Of a DNA stretch of 64,000 bases, positions 33,353 to 45,477 are shown in pieces. The DNA comes from Coprinellus micaceus (Eukaryota; Basidiomycota; Agaricomycetes; Agaricales; Psathyrellaceae), in assembly GCA_951394405.1 (NCBI GenBank), contig OX596334.1:558001-622000 (forward strand), written 5' to 3'. Both the position numbers and the translations under genes were made by a program. The notes beneath the pieces are model-generated. The model searched no databases and was not told where the DNA came from. It saw nothing but the letters and a program-made list of their open reading frames with translations. Every line of letters begins with the position of its first letter. Position 1 is the stretch's first letter.

Positions 33353-36098
33353 ATGTCTTCGGAGGAAGGGCTCCACAAGCTGGAGGTGGAGTACGGGAAA
33401 GACGGGGTGCCCACACTCCTATTCAACGAGATGTCGAACGACTGTAAGTCGTCTCTTTGAACGCCTACCTTCCTCGCTCACTGGCCAACAGACAAGATCT
33501 ATCGGGCGAAGGATGTGCTTTCATACTACGTCCTCGAACGACCCATCGAATACAACGAAAATCTCGACAAAGCCGGCCTGCCCGTTTACCCAATCGAAGA
33601 GTTCAACCGCTACCGGGGGATGAAGACTTACTGGCTGATCACCTCGCCAAACTACCCAGGGATATACGAGCCACCCCTCGGGATCCGGAGCTTGCGTGCG
33701 ATGTCGAACGGGTGCTATGGGCTAGACGATCGGATGTTACACCCCCAGCTGGTCTCAAAGGGGTTCGAGTGGGCCGTGTGCATCCCTAGGAAGACTGACA
33801 AGTTCCCGGGGCTGTGGTGGCGGCCCACGATTGAAGATTCGGTTGTCCTTCAGAGCGGAATCATCGTCACGACAACCCGTTACTTGAAAAAAGGAGCGTA
33901 CGTTATCCTCGAAGTCGAATTGAACCGTGCCACCGACATGGCCTTCTCTACCCTCGCCAAGTATCCGAAAGCTACTCTTCTCGGCTCCCTCATCACTCAT
34001 GCGAAGCAGTGCCTCGAGCGCCTGGAGTCGTACGGCCTCACACACGTCGACATCATCGTCACCGTCGGCGACTTCCAACGTTCATGTCTCGATATCCACG
34101 GCATCGTCGGCTACATGGTCGTTTACTACCCTCGTTCGTTCCCCCTATCCAAAGAGCAAGCCGGCACCTACCCCTGTGACACCACTATCATGGGCGGATT
34201 TACCCAAAGCCGCGAAGAAGCGCAATTCCTCCACGCAATCGGCATTCCGGTGTGGTGGATCCGCCCCCAGTGGTCCTTCAACCCCATCAACACCATCGTC
34301 TATGCAGGGGCCCGATGCAACGTCCTCCTCGTCGGTGAGGATGCCGTCATGACCGAGTACACTCAGTTCAGCACTGGGGACAAGGTCTTTCACGACATCT
34401 ACAACGGCCTTCCTGGCACCCAGCTCCAGATGATGACCCAGCGTCTCGGATGCCGCGTCTTCGACCTCATTGAGCCCTCCAAGATCGCCTGGAAGAACCT
34501 CAACAATAAACTCGTCCAGAAAGCCGACCCGACCCGCCCGATTCAACCTGGTACGTATTGTATCACTTCTTCACAGTTTCGATCCCCTAACTTGTATTCT
34601 AGTACATCTTTTCTGCCTCCCCGGGTTCAAAGCTCTTTCGCAGTCGGAATTCCCATCTTCCCAGTCCAATTCGACGCCCTCAACTTCCTCCATTCTTCCG
34701 AGCACTTCCGCATTGCCTTCATCAACCTCCACCGCCCCGCCCGCCTCGATCCCCCTTGAGAGGTCGACTACTCCCATGCCTGTTCCGCCAACCCCATCTT
34801 CCTCCCAGGCCCCATTAATTCCTGTCGACAGTCGGGCGCACAGGAATTTCGGCCCAGACCCTATGCCTTCGGAACTCGCCAAGCGTCCCCCCGAGATTGA
34901 TTCCTTTACTGAGGGTGTCAGTGCTCTGGTTGTTCGTCAGCGACCCGCGATCCGGGACACCACGTTCTTGGGGTATTACGCCCCCGACACTGAATTCATC
35001 TTGGGAGCCGAGGAGGAGAACGAAGCCATCTACGTCGCCACCTGGATCGTCACCCGAAACGCGCACATGTACAATGTCGCGAACGGCATCGTCACGGAGA
35101 AGATTACGAAACAGCAGTGGCGTCAATTCCTCAAGTCCATCCTCAAGCACATTGCCCCCGCCTCGAAGACCACTCTGCAACTGGAGGATGAGGAAGAGGA
35201 GGATGGACCTTTCGCTTCTTCCTTGGTCCAGCAAAACACGTCGCCGTCATCTTCGTCCGCCATCCATTTCAACCAGCCCATTGCATCATCGTCACAGTCC
35301 ACCCACTCCACTCGTTCATCGCACGCACCTCCCCCCGCTCTGCAAGCTCCAAGTGGCATTCATGGCCTTCCCCCCAGACCCCAGAAGCGCCGGGCCAAAC
35401 CTTCTCTGTCGCACACAAAGCGCCACAAGAAGAACACCTACTTGGAGGGTTTGCCAGTTCGTGCCGAATCCCTTGACAAGATCCTATACTTCGAGCAGGT
35501 GATCATGCTGGGATCGGAGGAGGAGCTTCGGAAGGCAATCACGCCTGCGGTTACGGCGGAAGTCATATGGGAGCTTCGGGAGGATACTTGGCACCTTGAG
35601 CTGATGGCTCTCGATCAGGCTCTCGCCCCCGATTTCTGGCCTCCTGCTGGCGAGGATCTGGTCGCTTCAAGTGGGGCCCATCATACACGGCTTCAGTGTG
35701 AGATGGCCATTCGTCGGGTTATTCCTGCTCGTGATGGGGAAGAACTTGGCGAGATTTTCGTCACCGAGATCCCGACTGTCGACAGGGGGCTCGCGTCGTA
35801 CCACTGGTCCAATCGCCACGGCTACTTGATAGCCTTGCGGGAGCTGATGCTGTCGTGGCACAAATGCCCTGAGACCATCGTCAACGTCGACACCGCTCGT
35901 GTCGAGCTTCCGTCCAGGCAGCTGGAACGTCTCCTCGTCAAGTTTTACTGCGAATCGTTCTTTGATACCTTCGGTCGTGCTCCCATCGTTCCTTGTCGTC
36001 TACCCCATCGTGCCCGCATTCGTGATGTCCCCGTTCGCTCATTTGGCTCTCTCATATGTAAGTGTTTCTGGTCCTCTGTATTGCGAGAGCCACGCTGA
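33353..36098 (+). CDS. KDZ-linked accessory protein (element B), unknown function
   Basis: Three exons (33353-33443, 33492-34550, 34603-36098) give 2646 nt, or 881 aa. The N-terminal 380 residues form a globular part with several Trp/Gly motifs (for example GLWWRPTIEDSV and YMVVYYPRSFP). A Ser/Thr/Pro-rich linker follows, and then the C-terminal part conserved in element A (KQQWRQFLKSILKHI, NTYLEGLPVR, YHWSNRHGYL). A GTAAGT donor near 36060 could allow an alternative end. The gene lies 354 bp upstream of the transposase on the same strand and downstream of motif cluster 3. No known domain is recognised. Its pairing with the transposase in two element copies suggests a fixed role in the element's life cycle. 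Confidence 0.75.
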
Positions 36099-36452
36099 TG
36101 CGAGTGAAACCAGAACTTGTCATACTTCCTTCCTCTTTGATACCACTTAATGTGAGCCTGCTCCTTCCGCCCACCGTCCTGCCGTATCAATTCTTAAAGT
36201 ATCATTAGCCCTGCAGGCGCGCGTCTTGTAGCTCAATCATATTTTACACCTTGTAAGTCTGTCCTTTTTCTTTCTTCGTCACAATGCTAACTCGGTCTAT
36301 CCTTCTTTTTTCACCCAGACCTTGTACTTCTATTACCTTTTACGATGCATTATACCTGTTATGTTCCGAGTTATTGCCACGTTTGAGCCGCTTGGAATAC
36401 TCACGTCCTTGGTTCCTTTCCCGATTAGGTTTGCTCTTCTCTTCCTCCCTCC
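36099..36452 (+). promoter_or_regulatory. Spacer and likely promoter between accessory gene and transposase
   Basis: A pyrimidine-rich 354-bp spacer. No TTGACTCC motif occurs here, so the transposase either uses another promoter or is read through from the accessory gene. Confidence 0.35.
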
Positions 36453-39400
36453 ATGTCGTTCAGAGCTCCCCGCGCTCCACGTCTCGCACCCTCGACCCCA
36501 CAACGTCGGAGATGGGTTCCTGCTGGTGAAGTGGTCAAGATCCCCCGTGGCCTGAAGAAGGCGGGTTTCGTTCTGCGGCCGCAAGTCGACGTACGAGTTG
36601 GCGGTAGGGCGTACACACAGCGAAGACCTCGCAAAGTGGTGCGCTCAAGGGTCTCTGGGTCTGATGAAAAGGCCCCTCCTTCGACTCAGCCTCAGAATGT
36701 CGATAAACGACTACTCGAATGGGATTGCTGGAGCGGGCTTGTCCCTGCTTTGATTCCAACATACATGGATTTCCTTTGCCGATCAAAAAACTTACTATCT
36801 ATTAGTCGAGATAAGCGGCGTTGTTGTACTTGTGTTGGTCGGCGGTGCCTACAAGTGACCGTGTATAGTTTCGAGGGTATGTCCCCCTGTTCCGATCCTG
36901 TTCACTTTGCTCTGCCTTACGGAGATTTGGGATCTACTAACAGGAATATCGGTCATGTCTGTGTGTTCCTGCTCACCAGGGAACGAGCTTCTGGCCAATG
37001 GATACTTCCCCTCTGCACCGCTGCGCCCATCTATAGCATTCGACATTCGGATGTTAGAGTTTGCCCGTGAACTCTACCTCCGATCCTCGCCGAACCGGTC
37101 TGCATTCGCATCTGCACTGGACTCCTACCTTCGTGGCCTTGGATACCCAATACCTGGTGTGGAAAGGACCCGTCGGAAGCTTGCCAAGGCCTGTCGCTAC
37201 TACGCCCTGCTATTGGTAGAAGCAGATGTGTTTGCAAGGAAGCGGGTTGCTCTGCTATCCTCTGGTGATGCAGCGGAGGATGTGGAGGACTGGGTAGATG
37301 ATGATGATGAAGGTATCGAAGAGACAGTCATGCAGTATCTCGCGTCTTGCTGTCCTTTGTGCTTTGGGGCTGTTGTCGAGCACGATGACCTTGCACCGTG
37401 AGTTTTGTTTGTATGCTCTCCCCAATGCTCCTTGAATAATTTCTTCTTTCCTAGAGCTGATGTCGTTGTCTGTATCGATGCATGTTTCACACAGAAACGA
37501 AGAACCCCCGCCCGTGGGGCAGGCCGTGATGCCCCGTTTCGTCACCCACGTTCTGTATTCCTTACAGAGGAGGAGCTTCTCGCAGCAAAGCATCTGGTCG
37601 AATCAGCTCGTCCTGCCCGTCCCCCTGCGCCAGGTCCTGCCGTCGATGATTTAGTGGAAGTGGGAATGAAGATTTCGACATCAGTTCTAGACGCCTGCTC
37701 CGACTCCTTCAAGGCCGCTGACGGAAGCCGTTTGAAGGCTAATCCTACCTTCTTCTCAGATACTGGACTCATGGCTTTGCTATGCCGCCACGACCATGTC
37801 CTTTGGCTGGCAAATGTGACAACACCAGGAGAACAACAGTTCTATGCGATTGCCTTGATTCTGAAGCTCTTCAATGCAATCCCTTGCCACATGACAGTCG
37901 GTATCCTCTATGACATTGGGTGCCAGCTTCACCGAAGCTGCGTGAAGTGGGACTTCATCCCTGACTTTGTTGACCGAATTATATGGGGTATCTCAGTGTT
38001 CCATGCATATGGGCACCAATGGCCATGCCAACTAATCTACCATCCACGCAAGTGTCTTGGTTTTGGTCTGTCAGATGGGGAGGGATGCGAGAGGTTCTGG
38101 AGCAGTATCCAAGGTCTTATTCCCTCATTGCGGGTCTCAGGTGTATGTTTTTTCTATCTTGTCATCACCCCTGGCTCATGTGTTCATTCACTCTGGTTGT
38201 AGTATCATCAGCGCATCTTTGCATTGGACCTTCAAATCCATTTCTTGCAGGAGGATGGCCTTGTGGACTTGACTCGTTGGCTGGTGCGCAAGTGGGACAC
38301 CTGCAAAAAGAGGAAAGTCGCAGCACAGAAGGTGCTGGATGATAACGACCTCACCTTAGAGGACCTTGAGCTGCTTTGGGCAGATCAAGTGCAAGTTCAG
38401 ACTCGCCCCTTGGTGGTGGCGCGGGCCGGACTAGCGAAGGCAGCCATTAAGTCCATCCTGGACTTGGTAGAGTACCAGAGGTCAATCACAAAAGAGATCA
38501 ACAGTCTGGATCGACTTGTCAACACAGGTGGCATAGATGTGTCTGATGCAGGAGATCGTCATGGTGACTTGGTGGTGAAGCTAGAGAATGTCACTGCCCA
38601 GATTCACCGCAAAAAAGGTCAATTGGGAGTCAGTGAGAAGGTGAACCTGAAGCAGATGGAATCTAACCCATACCTCAAGGTGTGTTATTAGGTTTTCATA
38701 TACCTTCCTCAGGATGTATTTAACAAATCATTCAGCTACGCATGCAAGCACGTGCATTAAAGGATCGTTTGCAGGCACGGCTCCGAGACCGGAAGTTTGA
38801 GATGGAAAGGTTTAATCGGGTATATTCCCAATCCACAGCGTCAGGTACAACCTCCATCTATCCTGGCCCCATCATGGAGAAGTTGCTTACAACTTATCTT
38901 CACATCTCTTCATAGATCGCCGCTTGACCGATCATGTCGCTTCACAGGTTGCAAGGCATGAACCAACAATCATCAATACAGCCCAGCGATTCAATAAAAT
39001 TGTTGATGAAATGGAGGCTCTAATTCACAAGCGCCGAGCACCTCGTCATGCTGTTATCCCAAAACATCTTGATCGTGATGCCTTGTTCTCGTTGGACATT
39101 GACGACCCAATCTGGAATGACCGTGGCCTGGGTGATGAAGACTCAGAGGTGCCTTGTTGGCTGGCAGATGACAATGTGCGCAATGGTATCTCAGCTATGC
39201 TGATGACCTATCGTTGCGAGGAGGAAGAATGCTATCTATTACGTGAGGCTGTTCTTCTTCAGTCTTGGTATGTGAATGAATGGGAGCGGCTTAGCCATGC
39301 CATTGCTCAATCTGATGGTGCGCCCCACTCTTTCATGTCTTATCCAGATGCTCACATTTTCAAAGGGGGTTTACTCCACTACCTGGAAAGGAAACGGGAT

Positions 39401-39721
39401 GGGCTTGTGCACCTGGGTGCCCATTGGTGTGACATGCTTGATGGAACAGAACTTGCAGATGGGTTATCCAACTGGGGTTCAGCTGAGCAACATTTTTCAC
39501 AAGCTCTTTCTGCACCTAATGTTCACCTGGCTGCTGGACAAGTGATTGATTCATCGGATGAATCAGAGGTCTTTGTGGAGGAGGGTAGTGATATTCTTTG
39601 GGAGATGGAGGCCTTGCAATTGGGAGAAGAACTTTTGGGGAGTTATTCAGTCAATTCTGTGGATAGTGATAGTGATGAGACCAATGTCGCTCCTCCAGCA
39701 AAGAGGAAACGTCCATCTTGA
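36453..39721 (+). CDS. KDZ superfamily transposase with CxC motifs (element B)
   Basis: Six exons (36453-36876, 36944-37397, 37455-38142, 38203-38679, 38736-38844, 38916-39721) total 2958 nt, 985 aa, with consistent phases. CCTC (residues about 130) and CSC just after the first intron give the CxC zinc module. The catalytic core shows CIDACF with its Asp codon at 37477-37479, YDIGCQ near 37910, HAYGHQWPCQ, and DGEGCERFWS near 38074-38100 for the acidic third residue. The family fold is RNase H-like DDE. A helical domain follows (to about residue 680), then a tail with two acidic Ser/Asp patches and terminal KRKRPS, a probable nuclear signal. Uninterrupted exons and nearly perfect element ends suggest recent activity. 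Confidence 0.92.
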
Positions 39722-39817
39722 TGTCTTCTAGTATTTACATATCCTTAGATACAGACCTATGCAGTCAGCTACCTGGAGATGGAACCAAATTGGCACCTTT
39801 CTGCTTGAATGTTTCTG

Positions 39818-40354
39818 GCTCAGCTCTGTGACTGCATGCAGCTGAGCTGCAAACCCAATTCAGCTGAGCCAGGTGAGCCTAAGATGGCTGAGCTGACAAC
39901 TTGACCAGCTGAGCCAGGTTAGGTAGGACAGCTGAGCTGACGACTTGACCAGCTGAGCCAGGTTAGGTAGGACGGCTGAGCTGACAACTTGACCAGCTGA
40001 GCTGTGAGCACCTTCGGGGCTCAGCTAGACTAGGACCCCAGACACTGTGACCCTGATCACATGCCATTAGCTCAGCCAATGGGTAGAGCACTCAGCTGGG
40101 CTCAGCTGGCCGCTCAGCTGATGTTGATAGCTCAGCCAGTATTAAGGGTCACTCAGCTGGGCTGAGTGACCCTCAGCCAAGCTGAACACAACTCAGCTCA
40201 GCTCAGCCTGTCACCTCGGCTGAGCTAAATGGCCTCATTTAGCTGAGCTGCGACTCAGCCCAGCCCAGCTAGGGCCCCAGCTGGCTGGCTCTAAGCCAGC
40301 CAGCTGAGCCAGCTGGGTCCGGCTTAGAGCCTACTCAGCTGGGTGACCTAGGTG
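39818..40354. repeat. Right terminal and subterminal repeats of element B
   Basis: About 540 bp of CAGCTGAGC-type palindromes end in the inverted tip at 40354. Near 39865-40000 a unit of about 57 bp (TGACAACTTGACCAGCTGAG) is tandemly tripled. Confidence 0.85.
40033..40045 (-). other. Shared KDZ-end 13-mer (element B, right)
   Basis: GGACCCCAGACAC, the exact complement of GTGTCTGGGGTCC, about 310 bp inside the right tip and in inverted orientation to the left copy. Confidence 0.6.
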
Positions 40355-40389
40355 AGGTGAGTGCACTGACTTTATTTCCCTGGGCGATG

Positions 40390-40945
40390 ATAGTAACGGA
40401 GCAAATTCTATCGAACAAATTTCGTACCTCAGGACCATGCTAAGGAAGGTCCCAAGCACCCCCATCTCGACAAATTGGTGCACAACATGGCCGAAAGCAG
40501 CGTCATCGAGTACGAAATTGGTGTCCTCGTCGCCCAAGCGCTCGACAAGGTTGGTGATTTGGTAGTGCTAAGCACAGAGAGGGTCGGCCTGCATGCTTCT
40601 GTCGCCACTCATTCTCCTCAATCGCTCGACATGTGCGTGGTTCAGTCCGCGTTGCGCCCCACGCTCTTCGACGCATTTGAGTCAGGGGCTCGCCGAAGTT
40701 CCACGACCGCGGACGGCTCCAGCAACAATCGACGCCCTTCCAGTACTGGAGTGAGGGAATTGACAAACGACTCCGCTCCGACCACAACTCGCCTCACGAC
40801 GCACCAGCTGCAAGAGCTTGGCGCGACATTTGGTCGGAATCCTTCAGGTTTGGGGGAGGTTGTGGAGACGATGTGGCATTCAGGAAGTCATTGCCCCGAC
40901 ATTACGGGCGTGGTGACCCGCTCTTCGCCTCTTTTGGTGGCGTGA
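40390..40945 (+). CDS. Hypothetical protein, 5'-truncated at element B
   Basis: An open frame, coding-like from about 40400 (KFYRTNFVPQDH) to a TGA at 40943-40945. Just upstream it hits stops and then the element B tip at 40354. It probably begins at a 3' splice site (GATGATAG near 40393), so the first exons of a host gene are missing or lie on the other side of a rearrangement. There is a mildly conserved-looking helical part (LVAQALDKVGDLVVL) and no recognised domain. It does not resemble the accessory gene cut at the opposite flank of B. Confidence 0.4.
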
Positions 40946-41322
40946 CCCCGCCTCTCGATGCGACGCGGCTCTGTTTCTACTGTTGTGGTCAGCATCTCCT
41001 TTTCTCGATCTTTCAATCTCATCCAGAGTCGGAGAGTATGTGGGTGTTGTATTAACCTTACTACATTTATTTGTCATATTTATACCGAGAACTATTACCG
41101 CTGCTACTTCTCTGTATTCACAATGAAAAGCATTGATTGCCCTGGGACTTGCTGAACCACTTTGCACTGAGAAGAACTCCCACAGACGGACGAAAGTATG
41201 TTTGGAATATGTGAGAATTAACTAAAGGTGATAGATACGGTACGTGACGGATAATCGTCGATCATGATGATCGCAGGTGGAAATTGAATGTTGGGTGACT
41301 CGGACACAGAGCCAATTAGTAA

Positions 41323-43146
41323 CTAGTAGTCATGTAGAGGTACGCGAGCACAGGAGAAAATGAAGGAGGGGCTTGAAGGAACGATTAAAACATCACCCGG
41401 GATGCGAGCTATCGCACACAGGTGCTTCGACTTGAGTACTACGACACTCTCAAAGGGAGCGAACACCAGTATTGTACCTGCAATTGTGTAAGTTCTGCCC
41501 TTCCATGTGCCATTCAATACTGCCACCGATTGTAGGGGCGTGGAAGATACGGAGACAGTCTTCGCACCGGAAGAGAAGGAAGACCAGGTCATCCAAGGTG
41601 AAGCCCGGGTGGTCGTCGAAAGAGAGCACACTCTGGAGGAAATCAAATTGGGGGGAGCGGACATCTAGGGGAGGGGTCCCCTCGCATTTATGCTGGGAGC
41701 GCCTCTCCGCGGAAAGGAATCGCTGACATGTGAGGCACCGTCTCAACACTCGCTTCAGTTCCGTTTTGGTGATTCCGGTCGGGGGCGACCCGTTACTCGG
41801 ACACACGCCGAGACGGATGAGGATGTCGGAGTGCGTGTAAGTAGGGCAGCGAGGGTTGAATGTAGGAGTGTCGTCCAGAAGAGAAGGGTCGAGGGAGGAA
41901 AACGCTATTGAAATTCAGGTTAATTAAAAAGTCAGTAATCCGGCTAAGAATCGGAAGGGGCTGACGACATACCGGATATGCTGGGCCCTGACTCAGTGAT
42001 GAGGGACCGTTGATCTTCGGTGAGTCCGTCAAGATACCAATATGATTCGTCGAAAAGATACCCAGGGACACAACCTCCATCCAAGTTTGCGGACAGCACA
42101 GTGGGGGATACAGCGGTGGCGATAGAGTCGTAAGAAGTCGGTCCCTCGATACTGTCCAAGGTTGGGATGGCTTCGAGTGCAGCAGCAAGGGTGTCGCCAT
42201 CGCCGCCGACGGCTGTTGTGGTCATGGTGAGCGTCACAGCGATTTACAGCCAGGGTGGCCAAGCATGCTGCTACGAGGATGGACTCACCATGGGTATGGG
42301 TGTGAATTCCAACGGGGGCGCCGGAATCACTCCATTCGCGCAGAGTCGGGTGCGCACTGTCAGGATGCCCAATTCGAGAAGGTGGCCTTGCCAAGTCCTG
42401 GCCGAAATTTGGAGCTGGTCTCGTAGACACCACGGCGGAGGGTGATGCGTACACATTGAGGTCGCCTGTCTCATCTACGTGGGCGGTTAGGTAAGGAGTG
42501 AGCGTAAGACGAAATGCCAGGGCTCACCATTGATAACCTGGCGCAGGGCTGTGAGGATAGCGAATGCGAGAACGGCGGGGAAATTCTCTCTGAGTTCGGG
42601 AGCACTGATACCAGTGGCCTCGTTCATAGGAAGGACGGGACTTGGCGAGTCCGTGGCGGTGGCCTCAGAAAGGGGAGGGTCTGGGAAAAGACGGTCATTG
42701 AGCGGTGCTACGGAGTTGGAGTGCTGTCTCAGAGACGGCGCTGGGTATTCCCAGAGTGGAATGGGGGCTGGAGGGGCTCTGACTAAAGGTCGAACACGTT
42801 GGCCGTGACGGGTGTGAGGTGCTGGGTGTGGATCGGATCCACTAAGTTCCTGTTGTCGGAGACGGAAGGGGCTGCTGAGGGGTGACACATTATTGCGCAT
42901 GGAGGTCGTGGTGCGTAAGTAAGGGACACGGAGAGATGATGGTTCGGTCACCGATCTTCCTTCAAAGGCAGCCACTTCCAGGGCGCATCGGGAATCACCA
43001 CCACCCATAGTAGTATGGACGTCGAGGAAGGGCCGTGGGGTGGTGGACGCTTCGGAAGTGGCAGGAGCGGCGGGGGGACCACAGAGGCGTGTTGGGGTGG
43101 AAGGGGTGGTGTAAGTACCACACGTCGAGGGAGTGGAACCGGACAT
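41323..43146 (-). CDS. Hypothetical protein with C-terminal Cys/His motifs
   Basis: Five exons (43146-42528, 42474-42289, 42212-41973, 41904-41478, 41371-41323) sum to 1521 nt, 506 aa, and every junction is in phase. The N-terminal 200 residues are Pro/Ser/Thr-rich and end in a hydrophobic helix-like segment (VLAFAILTALRQVI). The C-terminal part has two cysteine clusters, RRCLTC...HKC and RCEDC...HMEGQNLHNC, that look like small zinc-binding units. No family is recognised. The start at 43146 (MSGSTPS) is preferred, although an upstream in-frame start at 43188 is possible. Confidence 0.6.
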
Positions 43147-43558
43147 TGTGGTAGAAAAGGAGAAACTGGGATGTGGTGAGGCGAACAAGAGAGGGAGGAG
43201 ACTTGGGATGAGAGAGGAGAAATGGGCAGCCTTTAATACGCCTGTCGCCGTCCCCCCATGTTTTCCATACGAAATTACTTATTTGGCAAGGCCGCACGAT
43301 CCGAGCAACCCCCCCAATGGTTCAAAACATTGTCAACTCTGCTTGGGGCATTGACGATCGACCCGACTCAGTGATGATGCTTTGTTCTGGTGATTGGCGA
43401 GGGGATTGATGCGAACACAGGCGCCTCCTTCAGTTCGATGGTATCAGTGGGGGTGTGAAGTTCGATGGGCTTAAATCTCATACCTGGCGCATTTCCCCTT
43501 GACTTTCGATTCGACTGAGAACTAGTCGATCGAGTCATCCACAAACGACTCTTCTGCT

Positions 43559-44723
43559 ATGAACCACTCCGCTCTTCCTACTTCCCAACTGCCTCTCGTG
43601 ACCGTTGGGAGCGCACCCCACCTCAGGGATTATGTTCCTCGAAGAGAGTTGACGCCAGATCTTAGGCGCCGTGGTGGAGAGTTATCCAGTTTGAAGGAGA
43701 GTGGTGCACAAAGGTACGTTGCCGGTCTTCTTGCTCTTCTTGCTCGAGCCAAGACCCTGGAGACATGCTAACCGCTGCAAATTTGTATGCCATTGCTACA
43801 GTGTTGTGAGGAGGGGCATAAGCCTATTCGACGCCGGAGTGGGCTCTGCCACCACCAACAGGGTCCCTACTGCGCCACCAGAGCTCGTCGACAGGCCCCT
43901 CATCGAGCAACCTGCTGTCGAAGGAACCGCCGTCGAAGAGGCCAGTGAAGTGTTCGAGGCGAACGGTAACCAAGAGCCAGAGTCGGAATCGAAGATGGCT
44001 CTGACGTTGGTGTCTCCCGAAGTGGCCCAAGCGATGGAGGATAGCATGGGTGGGCTGGTCCAGTGCTGGCCGATAAACAACAAGCAAACGCTTGTTGCCT
44101 TTGCTTCTCGTTTGGATCACTGGAACGCGATTGCCGCAGTTGCCAGGATCGAAGTGCTACCCCAGCCGCGCCACTTCCCGCTCATTTTCCCTTCCAGCGA
44201 AGTTCCCAGTCGTGCCAGGTCCCCAGCCACCACCATCGTTCTCGCCATCATCACCGCTATTGAAGGTGCCCTCGCGATTTGGGCCGTTACTGCAGCTGGA
44301 TCCATTGGTGAGGGTCGATCGCATTCTCTACTCATTTAAGACTGAGCGTGACGCCTTACTATCCCCTCCTTCTGGCGTAGGAGCCCCTCTCGATCACTCC
44401 CAAGCTCCATCCACCTGTGCTGGTGTGGCCCGCGGGATTGGCGCGTTGGTTATGAAGCTGCACGTGCAGGGGAACCGGATTTTCCATCGCCAATTCCAGC
44501 TGGCACTTGAGTTGCTCGTGGGGTACCTGGAGGGGATGCGTGGTAAGTATCTATAGTCCGGGGCAGGATGTCATGGCTTACCATTACTAACGTCGCACTG
44601 ACAGATGCTAGGGATTCAGACACTGGTCTGAATATAAGCTCCTCCACGAGCACAGCATCTAGCCTCGGGAACTCCGGGCGCTTGAGGGTGGAGGGCATAC
44701 CCCGTGCCACCGCGACCGCCTAG
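43559..44723 (+). CDS. Hypothetical protein with one hydrophobic segment
   Basis: Four exons (43559-43713, 43802-44307, 44381-44542, 44605-44723) give 942 nt, 313 aa, all in phase. An acidic middle region (about residues 80-110) precedes a Trp-containing segment (QCWPINNKQTLVAF). Then comes a stretch of about 25 mostly hydrophobic residues (TIVLAIITAIEGALAIWAVT) that could be a membrane helix, and a Ser/Thr-rich tail. It is divergent from the minus-strand gene starting at 43146, which leaves a 412-bp shared promoter region. Function unknown. Confidence 0.6.
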
Positions 44724-45477
44724 CATCGTGGGTCGTTTCGAGGTCGCGAACGACGAACATCTCTCATTTCTTAAGTACCTCTTCGCCATATCGTTGTTCT
44801 GTTACGCCGAATATTCACATGAGTACTACCATCGTCATGTTCACAAAAACATTTGAAGGGATCAACGAACCGCACTCCCCAAGTCATAGGTACCCCAAGC
44901 AGGAAGTGCCAGGAGGAGCATGAGACCCCGCACTGAGTGGGTCACGAATGAGGGCCTAAGTTACTGCAGGACTTCGAAAATCGAACGTCGCTGGTACTAC
45001 TGAATGCTTCAGCTCTAATATATAGGCTTTGTCCGGCTTGAAGCTGGCAGGATTTCGAACATCGAACATCCACCGCCGGCCGCGTATTGTACTAAGGTTG
45101 ATTATAGGGTTTTATGAGTGTGAGGAGGTCACAAGCGTGATTAGAGCAAAACATGAGGCTTACCTTTAATTATCCAGAGCTTTCTCCCCTCTTCCTGTGC
45201 GATTCATTGTCGTCACTCGTCGTGGACCAGTGGAAAAGGAGGTCGAAAGGGCCAACTTCCTCCTCCGCTTTGCGACGCGGTGACATAAGTTTTCCCAGCA
45301 TACACAGCCACATCACCGCATTCGTGCTGGCTCGATAGCATAGTACTACGGGTATGTAACTCCTTCCTGTTTCAAGTTCAACCACCACAGCTGAGATATT
45401 CGATGACTTCGAAATCTCTGGTGGTGGTTGGGCCCATGGATAGAGATGCACGACTGCTCTAAATCTCTCATCCTCTC
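44724..45477. other. Intergenic with short TTCGAA-type repeats
   Basis: No gene supported. Contains two related short repeats (near 44973 and 45051) built on TTCGAA-ATCGAAC, one of which recurs inverted near 50448. Confidence 0.4.

Larger units (their letters stand above)
24131..40354 (+). mobile_element. KDZ element B, 16.2 kb, with cargo
   Basis: Left tip at 24131 and right tip at 40354 are perfect inverted repeats for the first 38 bp (CACCTAGGTCACCCAGCTGA and onward) and remain highly similar for more than 130 bp. Inside, the right part carries the accessory gene and KDZ transposase (+). The left part carries a large coiled-coil cargo gene, a dead ribonucleotide reductase R2 fragment and another multi-exon gene (-). 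No matching 8-bp target duplication flanks the element (left GAGGGAGG, right AGGTGAGT). This implies rearrangement after insertion or a non-standard insertion. Confidence 0.85.

Noticed and set aside
40503..41167. Minus-strand frames as the missing 5' part of element A's accessory gene
   Set aside because: None resembles the N-terminal 480 residues of the accessory protein of element B.
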